NCBI GenBank assembly: GCA_020632975.1 | Contig: JACKEL010000001.1 | Location: 124,001-188,000 of the forward strand | Length of the DNA: 64,000 nucleotides | Source of the DNA: Myxococcales bacterium | GTDB lineage: Bacteria; Myxococcota_C; UBA6777 | Direction of reading: 5' to 3' | Shown: positions 26,133 through 34,253 of the stretch, one piece after another | Layout of the letters: every line of letters starts with the position of its first letter | Numbering within the stretch: the first letter of the stretch is position 1 | Made by a program: the position numbers and the translations under genes | The notes under the pieces: generated by a model | What the model was told of the DNA's origin: nothing | Database searches by the model: none | What the model saw: the letters and a program-made list of their open reading frames with translations, nothing else

Positions 26133-27140
26133 ATGGACACGACACTTGCTTGGCCCCTGATCTACCAAAAGGCCCTCGATGCCTTCCAAGGAAACCAACT
26201 CAACTTCAACCACGGCGTCTCTCTGTTTATGAGTTTCGCCCTTTTTGTGCTCGTTTCGCACCATGCTACCGTTGATTTGGAGAAATTGCGGTCCTTTGCC
26301 CTTCAAGAAGAAGGGCACACAGAAGACATCTCGTTCGACAAAAACAGCAAGCTCATGGGTCTTTTTTGGAAACCTCTCTTCGTGGCGCTCGGCTTTGCCC
26401 TTGGTCTCTTGTTTCTCGAAAGCCTCTTAGATACATGGTTGTTGCTCTACGCCCCCGAAACCATCGACACGATCCTCTCTGTGGGCTTGTTTCTCGCCTT
26501 TGGAGCTTTTTTCTTTTTTCGTTTTTCGCGCATCGCCCAAGAACAGAAAAAACATCCCAAAGTCCTCGAAGCCTTTCGCAAAGATCGAACCCAACTCCCC
26601 ACCAAGATCCCTGGTCTGATCCGCCTGAAACATCCGTTGCTTTTGCTCCTAAGTTTCTTCCCTTTTGTGATCATCAACGCTGGTGCTTTCGCTGCGGCGC
26701 TAACCTTTGGAACGACTTCATGGAATCTCCCCGTCGTGATCCATGGCACTGTGATCAAAAAGACCATTGGTTCGCGTGGTACCAACAACCTGACCATCCA
26801 ACTTGGCGAAGCACGCAGACTCCAACCCGAAGGACTCCAACCCCCCTTGTCATGGAAGGGAACGGTATCTAAAAAGATCCGCAGCGAGCTCTACAACAAG
26901 ATCCCGCTCCACAAAAAGATCACTGTCTTGTGTTATCGAGATTACGTCTATGCAGTCGTTGGGTTCGGATCTTTGGCCTCTTTTGGAAAGCCCAGTCTCC
27001 TCAAAAAACGACCCCTTCCCACCTCCCCCAAAACCTCCCCCAAAACCTCCCCCAAAACCTCTCCCAAAACCTCTCCCAAAAACACGTTGCCCCAAAAGAA
27101 AAAGGCGCCTTCCGCGCCTTCTCCTCAACCTTCCAAGTAG
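26133..27140 (+). CDS. Four-helix membrane protein with Lys/Ser/Pro repeat tail
   Basis: 335 residues; CCAAGGAG precedes the ATG. Hydrophobic helices lie near residues 30-45, 80-100, 108-130 and 170-192. The segment after the last helix (WNLPVVIHGTVIKKTIGSRG, LTIQLGEARRLQPEG) looks like a small beta domain. The C-terminus is a tandem repeat of TSPK (five units, encoded by a 12-base repeat CCCAAAACCTCC) and then a basic tail. It is divergent from the UbiB-like gene. I do not recognise the family. Confidence 0.55.
   Translation: MDTTLAWPLIYQKALDAFQGNQLNFNHGVSLFMSFALFVLVSHHATVDLEKLRSFALQEEGHTEDISFDKNSKLMGLFWKPLFVALGFALGLLFLESLLDTWLLLYAPETIDTILSVGLFLAFGAFFFFRFSRIAQEQKKHPKVLEAFRKDRTQLPTKIPGLIRLKHPLLLLLSFFPFVIINAGAFAAALTFGTTSWNLPVVIHGTVIKKTIGSRGTNNLTIQLGEARRLQPEGLQPPLSWKGTVSKKIRSELYNKIPLHKKITVLCYRDYVYAVVGFGSLASFGKPSLLKKRPLPTSPKTSPKTSPKTSPKTSPKNTLPQKKKAPSAPSPQPSK
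27021..27079 (+). repeat. 12-base tandem repeat (about five units)
   Basis: Near-identical units of CCCCAAAACCTC encode the (TSPK)n tail of the membrane protein. The last two units carry a C-to-T change (CTCCC), so the array is young and probably variable in length. Confidence 0.8.
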
Positions 27141-27199
27141 CTGCCCCCCTGTTTCAAGCAACTGCCGTCCTTAGAGATGTATCTCATCACCTTGAGAGA

Positions 27200-28639
27200 T
27201 CAGTCTTGTGGCTCTTGTGTCGCTTTCCCTGCGCGAGCTTCTTCTTTGTCCTTTCTCTCTGCAACGATCTCTTTCTGGGTGCCTGCCGCGCCTTCTTCAA
27301 AGCCAGTCTTGGCCGCCGAAACGCCCTTGTAATCGTCTCCAACGCTTTTTTGGTTCGAAGCAGAAGGCTTGCTTGGAACTTGCTTTTTTCCTTGGGGCAA
27401 CACAGCACCTTTTTGACCCGCTGCGCTTTTTTGACCCGCTGCATCCTTTTGGCCCGCTGCGCCTGTCTGACCCGCTGCATCCTTTTGGCCCGCTGCATCC
27501 GAGCGATGGCTCACATCTGTTTTGGGCTGCGCTTTTTTCTCAGCCTTTTTCTTAGAAGGATTCGCTCCTCGCCAAATGTTCCAGTCACCGTGTCTTTTGC
27601 CGCCTTTGTACTCGCCTTCCATGGACCAAGTACCACTTTCGTTCCAGCATTTAAACTTACCATTTAGGTTTCCATTTTCGTACCGAACTTGGCGTTTTTT
27701 CTGGCCATTGGAAAACCACTCGACTGAAACACCATGTCGTTTTCCTTTGACTTCTTCATAAGCTCTTTTCTTGTTTCCGTTTGGGTAAAAAGCCACCCAC
27801 TTACTCATCTCTTTCTCAAGGTCTTTTTCCAACATTACGTCTTTAAGACCTTTCTTATAGATGACAGTTGTTTGGCGTTTTCTCTTACCCATCACATAGA
27901 AGATCTCTGTTTCACGATCTTTGTAGATGCGCTTTGAGGGTCCGTGGAGCTTGCCTTTTTCGTAGGTTCGGGTCCACAAAAGCTCGCCTTTTTTGTTCCA
28001 AGCCATCCACGCACCATGGCGTTTCCCTTCTTGGAAAGACCGTTGCAACCGCTTTTTTCCATCGCGGAAGAAGGAGAGAAGCGCACCATGCAAACGACCT
28101 GCTTTGTAGTGGCGGACAAGACGGGGCTTTCCATTGCTATAGAAGCTCACCCACTCACCATCGCGTTTTCCATCTCGAAAGCGATAAGTTTGGCGCTTTC
28201 CACCATGGCGGAAACGCAGAACCCCTTCTCGGTTGGGGCGACGCTTGGGAGAGCGCGCCTTCTTCCATGCCAGAATCTTCGCTTTTCCAGCTTTTGCGAG
28301 AGGCTTCCGTGCGACTTTTTCTGACTTCGCTGTCCCCTTGCTTGTGGTGGCGTCGGGGAATGTGGGCTTGTCTTTGCTTTCGAGTGCCGCTTCTTTGGGC
28401 TTTGTGGGCACCACTTTGGGGGTAAGGCTGTTTTCTTTTGCGTCAGCATTCTTTTTGGGCGAAACGGTTGAGACATCCTTGGTAGCGGCCGAGATCACCG
28501 AGGGTTCGGTGGTTTGGGCCGCGACGCTTATCGGAGTCATCTTGCGCGTCTTGCAGCCTTGAAGGGCAAGCCCGTAGCTTCCCAACAACCCCACAAGCCC
28601 CAGCGTCATCCACCGATGAAGTGTTTCCTTGGATTGCAT
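27200..28639 (-). CDS. MORN-repeat lipoprotein (YwqK-like) with hexapeptide repeat tail
   Basis: 479 residues, AAGGAG before the ATG. A signal peptide with a lipobox (LQGC, Cys about 29) is followed by a low-complexity Ser/Thr/Lys region. About residues 135-365 contain roughly ten MORN-type units (F..GKRDGEWVSFYSNGKPRL, YKAGRLHGALLSFFRDGKK, FQEGKRHGAWMAWNKKGELL, YKGGKRHGDWNIW), the pattern of YwqK-like proteins. The C-terminal part has about six tandem AAGQKD-type hexapeptides, an 18-base DNA repeat. MORN units bind lipids or proteins in other systems; the role here is unknown. It converges with the membrane protein gene. Confidence 0.75.
   Translation of the reverse strand: MQSKETLHRWMTLGLVGLLGSYGLALQGCKTRKMTPISVAAQTTEPSVISAATKDVSTVSPKKNADAKENSLTPKVVPTKPKEAALESKDKPTFPDATTSKGTAKSEKVARKPLAKAGKAKILAWKKARSPKRRPNREGVLRFRHGGKRQTYRFRDGKRDGEWVSFYSNGKPRLVRHYKAGRLHGALLSFFRDGKKRLQRSFQEGKRHGAWMAWNKKGELLWTRTYEKGKLHGPSKRIYKDRETEIFYVMGKRKRQTTVIYKKGLKDVMLEKDLEKEMSKWVAFYPNGNKKRAYEEVKGKRHGVSVEWFSNGQKKRQVRYENGNLNGKFKCWNESGTWSMEGEYKGGKRHGDWNIWRGANPSKKKAEKKAQPKTDVSHRSDAAGQKDAAGQTGAAGQKDAAGQKSAAGQKGAVLPQGKKQVPSKPSASNQKSVGDDYKGVSAAKTGFEEGAAGTQKEIVAERKDKEEARAGKATQEPQD
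27411..27505 (-). repeat. 18-base tandem repeat encoding AAGQKD-type units
   Basis: About five to six copies of an 18-base unit (GCCCGCTGCATCCTTTTG on the + strand) code for AAGQKD, AAGQTG and AAGQKS units in the MORN lipoprotein. Boundaries are approximate. Such arrays often vary in copy number. Confidence 0.65.
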
Positions 28640-29163
28640 CTCTTTTCTCCTTCTTTACCATCTCTGGTCTTGCGGCTCGTTGGCGTGATGGCTCCCTGCG
28701 TCTCGTAAAAAGAAGCGATCACACACACTCGAAAGCTCTGTGGTCCTCGATGAACTCGAAGAACCAACACGCTCTCTAAAGCGCCGAGCCCGTTGAGCAG
28801 GCTTCTTGGCCTGACGACTACCAAGAAACACCCTCTCTGCGAAACCGTAACGCACAAAACATGAATAGATACCGAATGCTCGATGAAGTCGCCCCCTCGA
28901 ACTTTCCGCATATTCTTGCCGAAAGATTCACAGGAACTTCATGCAGAAGCACCCCACCGCGACATATCATCTGCCCGATTCATCGAAGCGTGCGCCATGT
29001 CACAAACGTGATTTGCGCTGACTCACATCCCTCGCTCCCCGTGAGAAAGACACCGCCCACCCTAACGAATGAATAAAACAAGGGAAATCATGTGTACTTC
29101 ACAAGACATCCTCGCATCCCACACATCCCCAGCCCCAACGACGAGGGTCCAAGAGATGTTCGA
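28640..29163. other. Intergenic region without a supported gene
   Basis: Short frames exist on both strands but none has protein-like composition together with a ribosome binding site. The part next to the MORN lipoprotein start probably holds its promoter. I saw no repeat array or RNA gene. Confidence 0.4.
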
Positions 29164-29616
29164 TTATCTCGAACGCTCTAAGCGTTCCCCCTCGCGGCGA
29201 AGATGTGGACAGCGTTGGAGCAGAGCCTGCAAGAAAGCTTCGCGTTCTTTGGGGGAGATCAGGACCCCAAAGCCATCTTCGACGTGGACATGTAAGCGAT
29301 CCAAAGACAGTGCAGGACTCGACAAAGGATTGTTGCTAGGCTCCACCTTGGTGATCTTGGCGTAGGGAACGCGCGTTCGCAGCCAGCCACTACGCACCAA
29401 CAACACATCTTGCTCGAGGTCGTAGTATATGGGGATGACCAAGCCAAAGGTCAGCAGCAAGACCAGCCCCAAACTCCCCATCATGATCCATCGCTGCGCT
29501 GGGGGCGCGACAAACCAAAACAAGATCGTGGAGCCAACAAGCAACAACAACGAGCCAATCAAGACAACAGCCAACCATGTATCGACTTTTGAAACGAAAC
29601 GAGTACCCGATTCCAT
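29164..29616 (-). CDS. Two-helix membrane protein with bacterial PH domain (bPH_4-like)
   Basis: 150 residues, AAAGGAG before the ATG. Two hydrophobic helices (about residues 13-34 and 43-60) precede a PH-like domain with the typical order IYYDLEQDVLLVRSGWLRTR, VPYAKITKVEPSNNPLSSPA, LSLDRLHVHVEDG and ISPKEREAFLQALLQRCP. This pattern is that of PF06713-type bacterial PH domains. They sit at the membrane; the ligand is not known. The next gene on the same strand is a CDP-alcohol phosphatidyltransferase ending 43 bases upstream, so the two may be cotranscribed. Confidence 0.8.
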   Translation of the reverse strand: MESGTRFVSKVDTWLAVVLIGSLLLLVGSTILFWFVAPPAQRWIMMGSLGLVLLLTFGLVIPIYYDLEQDVLLVRSGWLRTRVPYAKITKVEPSNNPLSSPALSLDRLHVHVEDGFGVLISPKEREAFLQALLQRCPHLRREGERLERSR

Positions 29617-29659
29617 GGCTTCTCCTTTGCAGCGAAACCTCTCTTAAAGCCTCTAGGCT

Positions 29660-30250
29660 CTAAGAAGAAGCACTTTGTTCTTTGACCAAAGCGACTTGAT
29701 ACCACGCATAATCCAAGATCGCCCACACAGAGGCGGGATACAGCAGCAAGAACGGCAGATGTAGCCAATGCATCACCTCATGCGTTTGCAGCCACGTTGC
29801 ACGCGGCGTAAGCACAAACGAAACGACGCACAGAAACTGAATGGAGGTAACAATCTTTCCCGCAAGTCGGGCCTTAAAGCGCGTGCGGATCTTCTCCATA
29901 TCCACACGCCCTCGAAACAGCCACAAAAAGAGCGGGATCGCGACCGCCACAAAAGCATCGCGCAAGACCAAGGCCACAATCATCCAAGGCCAGAGCATCC
30001 CGCGCCACAGTGCCGCAATCAAAAAGAACAAGACAAACATCTTGTCTGCGATGGGGTCGAGTGCGACACCGATCCCCGTGCTTTGGTGGAGGCTGCGAGC
30101 GATCAAACCGTCTAAAAAGTCGGTCACAGCGGCAAAGATCCCCAACGCCAGTAAAAAAGGCAGAGAGTCAAAAGCCACCAACACCAGCGGGCTCACCAAG
30201 ATCCTAGATAAAGTCAGTAGATTTGGGACTTGCATGAGTTCTCGAAACAA
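29660..30250 (-). CDS. CDP-alcohol phosphatidyltransferase (PgsA-like)
   Basis: 196 residues from a TTG preceded by GGGAGG at seven bases, so the protein begins LFRELMQVPNLLTLSRI, the usual PgsA-type N-terminus. The frame is open 42 codons further upstream with no family similarity. The catalytic signature DFLDGLIAR...G...D...D is intact (DFLDGLIAR, then GVALDPIADKM). About six membrane helices are visible. The enzyme transfers a phosphatidyl group from CDP-diacylglycerol to an alcohol; the PgsA type uses glycerol-3-phosphate, but cardiolipin or other products cannot be excluded. It is divergent from the M1 aminopeptidase. Confidence 0.88.
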   Translation of the reverse strand: MFRELMQVPNLLTLSRILVSPLVLVAFDSLPFLLALGIFAAVTDFLDGLIARSLHQSTGIGVALDPIADKMFVLFFLIAALWRGMLWPWMIVALVLRDAFVAVAIPLFLWLFRGRVDMEKIRTRFKARLAGKIVTSIQFLCVVSFVLTPRATWLQTHEVMHWLHLPFLLLYPASVWAILDYAWYQVALVKEQSASS

Positions 30251-30464
30251 AGCACGGCCTCCCTTGGCACGGCACGCAGCCACTTCGGATATCTCTTCTT
30301 TGTGGGGAAGCCCGATATTGGCATCCCACGCTCTCCAAAGCAAGGATACCCCTCTTGCATAGAGGCGTCCTTTCACGATCCCTCCAACCCCGCGAGGTGC
30401 TTGCTAGGATAGACAAAACGCAATATCTTTTGGCGCGACTTTCCCAACCAACAGGAGCTTTCAG

Positions 30465-33044
30465 ATGTTCAAGCGGACACGGCAAATCTTTTTCTTGCTC
30501 TTGCCAGCGATCTTTTTGTTTTCGTCGATGACCCAAGCTTTTCATGATCACAAGCATTTCTTGGCCCCCTTCGCCCCCAAAGGCACAAAGCCCCGTTATG
30601 CCCGTGACCTCCCCTACCAGATCCAACACCTTCACCTTGAACTCACCATCGAACCGCAAAAAAAGCATATCAAAGGGCAAGTCACGTTGACGATGCGCCC
30701 CAATGCTCGGCCTCTTCGAGAGTTCACGTTGGATGCCGCAGAACTTCAGATCCAAGGCGTCTTTCTCAATGGCAAAAAGACGACATGGCAAGGCGAAGGA
30801 CACAAGCTCCATATCCAAACAGGCGCTCCCATCGCCCCTACGCAAACCTTTCAGGTACGCATCGCCTACCAAGCCACGCCGCGCGTGGGCTTACACTTCA
30901 TCCTTCCTGACAAGGACTACCCCAACAAGCCTGTGACGGTCTTTTCGCAAGGAGAGAGCGAGAACAATCGCTTTTGGTATCCTTCTTTTGATACTACCAA
31001 CATGCGTTTCACCAGCGAGACACACTTCACCGTCCCTTCGGGCTTTCAGGTCGTCACCAATGGTCGTTTGATCAGCAAGACCCCCAACAAGACATGGGTG
31101 ACCTACCATCACAAGATGGAACAGACACACGTCAATTACCTGCTCTCTGTGGTGGTCGGGAAGTTTGCGACCTACACCCAAACATGGGACGGCATCACCA
31201 TCCGAAGCCTCGTTCCTCCCGCAGATATCGAAAAAGCCAAACGCTCGTTTCAGTACACCCCAGACATGATGAAGTTCTTCTCTGAAAAGATCGGTTTTCG
31301 CTATCCTTACGCCAAATACGACCAAGTCACCGTGCACGACTTTATCGCAGGCGGCATGGAAAATATCAGCGCGACCACACTGGCCCACAGAACACTCCAT
31401 GATGCTCGCGCCCATCTGGACCGTCGCAGCGACGACTTGGTCGCTCATGAGTTGGCGCACCAGTGGTTTGGCGACCTTTTGACCTGCAAAGACTGGAGCC
31501 ACATCTGGCTCAACGAGAGCTTTGCGAGCTACTTCAATCAACTGTTCACAGAGCACAAGTTTGGCCAAGACGACTTTGACAGCCAGCGTTACCGCTCGCG
31601 AGATTACTATATGCACCATTCCACCTACAAACGCGCCATCGTCACCAAACGCTACTTTCATCCAGGCGATGTCTTCGATAGCCACAGTTATCCCAAAGGT
31701 GCCGCAGTCTTGCACATGATCCGACGTCGCCTTGGCGATGAACTTTGGTGGAAAGCCATCAACCACTACGTAAAGACCCATGCCTTCGGCCTTGTAGAGA
31801 CCGTGGATCTTCGTCGTTCGCTCGAAGCTGTCAGTGGACTCAACTGGGAACCCTTCTTTGATCAGTGGATCTACCGTGCGGGTCACCCAAGCCTCGATGT
31901 TTCTTGGAAGTACGACGCCAAAAACAAACTTGTGACCGCCACCATCCAACAAAAAACCAAACAGCCTTATCACCTCGAAACAACACTTACGATATCTGAA
32001 GATGCCAAAGTTCGCCGAACCATCGCGATCTCCATCCATAAAAAACGCGAGGTCTTTTCCTTCCCTGCAACCAAACGACCCAAGATGCTTGAATTTGACG
32101 CAGCCTATGACCTCCTCGCAGAGATTCGCCCCAAGAAGAGTTGGCAAGAGTGGCTTTTCCAGCTTCAACATGGAAGCAGCTTTTCCAGCCGTCTGCGCGC
32201 AGCCAAGGCCCTTCGCAAGTTCCCGAACCAACCCAGCATCCCCAAAGCCCTTCTCAACGTCCTACGCGACGAAACCCTCCACTGGTATCTTCGGGAGACC
32301 GCTGTGGGCTCCCTCGCGCATCTGCGAAAAGACGAAAACTGTCGCGCCTTGCGCGATGCGCTGACCGTCAAAGAAGCCCGAACCCGCGCAGCCATCGCAC
32401 GTTCCCTCGGACAGTGCGGCAGCATCCATCCCCTCCCCCAACTGACCCAACTGCTACGCAAAGACATCAGCTACGCCGTCCGCATCGCGGCCACCAGCGC
32501 CATCGCCAAGTTGCGTTTCAAAGCTTCCTTCCCCCTCCTCGAAGAAGCCTACAAACAAGAACTCGACAACGGCAGCATCCGAACCGCCGCACTCCAAGGG
32601 ATGATCTCTCTCGAAGATCCTGGCGCTATCACCTATCTGAGAAAAGCCATCAAACGCGGTCAGCCTCGATTCGTCCGCCTCAACGCCATCTCAGGCTTCG
32701 CAAGGATCGCCAAGCTGCTTCGCCGATCTCCCCAAATCGGCGACCTCAACGCACTGTTGCCCCATCTACAAGATCCCGACTCGTTTATTCGAAACACCAC
32801 CGTGTATTCCCTCGGAATCCTCGGGGATACACGCGCGATCCCTCACTTGCGTCGCTATGCAGAGCAAGCCCCCACGCCCAACCGCACCCGCGATGCACAA
32901 CGCGCCATCGAAACCATCACCAAACAAGATGCCCTCAAACGCCGCTTGCAAAGCCTTGGAACCAGCCTAGAGTCCATCCGCAAAGAACAACGCAAACTCC
33001 TACAACGACTCGAAAAAATGGAACGTATTCGTCGCCATAAATAA
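30465..33044 (+). CDS. Exported M1-family zinc aminopeptidase with C-terminal HEAT repeats
   Basis: 859 residues, AGGAG before the ATG. A signal peptide (about 1-25, ending TQA) directs export. The N-terminal beta domain (about 45-235) is followed by the catalytic domain: GGMEN substrate motif (about 300), zinc motif HELAH (His328, Glu329, His332) and Glu351 in WLNESFA after the canonical 18-residue spacing. A C-terminal M1 region runs to about 560. From about 570 the chain has HEAT-like helical pairs (FSSRLRAAKALRKFP, WYLRETAVGSLAHLR, YAVRIAATSAIAKLR, RFVRLNAISGFARIA, SFIRNTTVYSLGILGD) and ends in a basic coiled coil. The enzyme trims N-terminal residues; the HEAT part may bind partners. Confidence 0.92.
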   Translation: MFKRTRQIFFLLLPAIFLFSSMTQAFHDHKHFLAPFAPKGTKPRYARDLPYQIQHLHLELTIEPQKKHIKGQVTLTMRPNARPLREFTLDAAELQIQGVFLNGKKTTWQGEGHKLHIQTGAPIAPTQTFQVRIAYQATPRVGLHFILPDKDYPNKPVTVFSQGESENNRFWYPSFDTTNMRFTSETHFTVPSGFQVVTNGRLISKTPNKTWVTYHHKMEQTHVNYLLSVVVGKFATYTQTWDGITIRSLVPPADIEKAKRSFQYTPDMMKFFSEKIGFRYPYAKYDQVTVHDFIAGGMENISATTLAHRTLHDARAHLDRRSDDLVAHELAHQWFGDLLTCKDWSHIWLNESFASYFNQLFTEHKFGQDDFDSQRYRSRDYYMHHSTYKRAIVTKRYFHPGDVFDSHSYPKGAAVLHMIRRRLGDELWWKAINHYVKTHAFGLVETVDLRRSLEAVSGLNWEPFFDQWIYRAGHPSLDVSWKYDAKNKLVTATIQQKTKQPYHLETTLTISEDAKVRRTIAISIHKKREVFSFPATKRPKMLEFDAAYDLLAEIRPKKSWQEWLFQLQHGSSFSSRLRAAKALRKFPNQPSIPKALLNVLRDETLHWYLRETAVGSLAHLRKDENCRALRDALTVKEARTRAAIARSLGQCGSIHPLPQLTQLLRKDISYAVRIAATSAIAKLRFKASFPLLEEAYKQELDNGSIRTAALQGMISLEDPGAITYLRKAIKRGQPRFVRLNAISGFARIAKLLRRSPQIGDLNALLPHLQDPDSFIRNTTVYSLGILGDTRAIPHLRRYAEQAPTPNRTRDAQRAIETITKQDALKRRLQSLGTSLESIRKEQRKLLQRLEKMERIRRHK

Positions 33045-33059
33045 GCCCAAGGAGCCACC

Positions 33060-33569
33060 ATGCCCAAGGACTACACTTATTGTCCACAATGCAGCAAAGC
33101 ATTGATCCAAGCCGAACGCGGCGGCCGCCAACGTGCGATCTGTCCTGATGAAACGTGTGGTTTTGTCCATTGGAACAACCCAACCCCCGTGGTAGCCGCC
33201 ATCGTCGAACACGAAGAAGGTATCATCCTTGTGCGAAACCAAGGATGGCCCGCTTCTTGGTTTGGTCTCGTCTCTGGCTTCCTTGAAGCTGACGAAACCC
33301 CAGAAGAAGGCATCTTACGCGAGATCAAAGAGGAACTTGCGATCGACGCACAGCTTGTCTCTTTTATCGGTGCATACGCCTTTTCCATGCGCAATGAACT
33401 GATCCTCGCCTACCATGTCAAAGCGCAAGGAGAGATCACCCTCAGCGAAGAGATCGCAGCCTACAAAGCCGTCCCCGCACAAAAGCTCAGACCTTGGCCT
33501 TTTGGGACAGGCGAGGCTGTTCGCGACTGGCTCACCCAACAAGGATTTTCTCATCATCTCGCTGAATAA
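33060..33569 (+). CDS. Nudix hydrolase with N-terminal zinc ribbon
   Basis: 169 residues starting 15 bases after the aminopeptidase stop, with AAGGAG before the ATG. A four-Cys ribbon (CPQC...CPDETC) opens the protein, as in NudC-like enzymes. The Nudix box is complete: GFLEADETPEEGILREIKEE, then L.I, matching GX5EX7REUXEEXGU apart from A for G. The family cleaves nucleoside diphosphates linked to another group (for example NADH or ADP-ribose). It is shorter than NudC (about 260), lacking its N-terminal domain, so the substrate is open. Likely cotranscribed with the aminopeptidase. Confidence 0.88.
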   Translation: MPKDYTYCPQCSKALIQAERGGRQRAICPDETCGFVHWNNPTPVVAAIVEHEEGIILVRNQGWPASWFGLVSGFLEADETPEEGILREIKEELAIDAQLVSFIGAYAFSMRNELILAYHVKAQGEITLSEEIAAYKAVPAQKLRPWPFGTGEAVRDWLTQQGFSHHLAE

Positions 33570-33640
33570 AGCAAAAACCTCCCACCTGTTCCACCCCTCC
33601 CCTCAAAGCCTCAAACAATTTTTTCCCTCAAAGAAATATC

Positions 33641-33669
33641 TTGACACACTGCTTCGATTTCAGTTAGCA
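33641..33669 (+). promoter_or_regulatory. Possible sigma-70-type promoter for the Cys-repeat protein
   Basis: TTGACA and TTAGCA are separated by 17 bases, about 100 bases before the start codon, in a locally AT-rich stretch. The -10 element is a partial match only. Confidence 0.35.
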
Positions 33670-33766
33670 ATAGCACAGCCCGCACCAGAAGTATCCTTCG
33701 AGAAGAGAGCCACTTAGCTCGATCCTTGGGGAATTATGACGCTTATTTTTTATGGAGTATGTTCTT

Positions 33767-34153
33767 ATGATCTCAAGCGCACGTCATCCTCTTGTTTCTA
33801 TTGTAAAAATCGTTGCCATGCTTAGCGTTGTTTTGGTGTTGGCTTATGCATGTGGCGTAGATGCTGTTTGTACGGGTGGTGGTTGTACCCAGACCTGCTC
33901 GGGTTCTTCTTGTCCTTACACATGCGCGGGCGGAAACTGCACCCAAACTTGTGCAAGTGGCGCAAACTGCAACTTCACTTGCGAAGGCGGCGGTTGCACC
34001 CAAACTTGCGCAAGCGGCGGAAACTGCAACTTCTCCTGTACAGGCGCAAACTGCGTGCAAAAATGTACCGCTGATAGCACGACCTGTAACCTCGCTTGTT
34101 CGGGCACCAACTGTTCGCAAGACTGCGCAGGCAACGCCGTTTGCACTGCTGGC
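33767..34153 (+). CDS. Exported Cys-rich tandem-repeat protein
   Basis: About 129 residues from an ATG with GGAG nine bases upstream. A hydrophobic signal (VSIVKIVAMLSVVLVLAYAC) may be a lipobox or signal peptidase site. The rest is about ten units of C-x4-6-C-x3 (C.GGGCTQT, CSGSSCPYT, CAGGNCTQT, CASGANCNFT, CEGGGCTQT, CASGGNCNFS, CTGANCVQK and so on), with about 20 cysteines in 90 residues. The regular spacing suggests a disulfide-stabilised or metal-binding beta-solenoid like beetle antifreeze proteins, but this is analogy only. The stop follows at 34154-34156. No homolog is recognised. Confidence 0.65.
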
Positions 34154-34195
34154 TGAGTCCCCCTCTCCCCATGTATCCGTTCGCATCGCTCACTT

Positions 34196-34215
34196 GGGAA
34201 GCCTAGCTTCTCTTT
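34196..34215 (+). terminator. Likely intrinsic terminator of the Cys-repeat gene
   Basis: GGGAAGC-CTA-GCTTCTC forms a seven-pair stem (one G-U) 40 bases after the stop, followed by a short T run. Confidence 0.45.
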
Positions 34216-34253
34216 CCCCACCCCCTTCCATCTCCCTCACCCAAGAAATATTC

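Noticed and set aside
28606..28911. 101-residue minus strand frame overlapping the MORN lipoprotein start
   Set aside because: No ribosome binding site or protein-like motif; overlaps the start of a better-supported gene.
30891..32231. 446-residue minus strand frame opposite the M1 aminopeptidase
   Set aside because: Long but antisense to HEXXH-motif coding sequence; composition is that of an antisense shadow.
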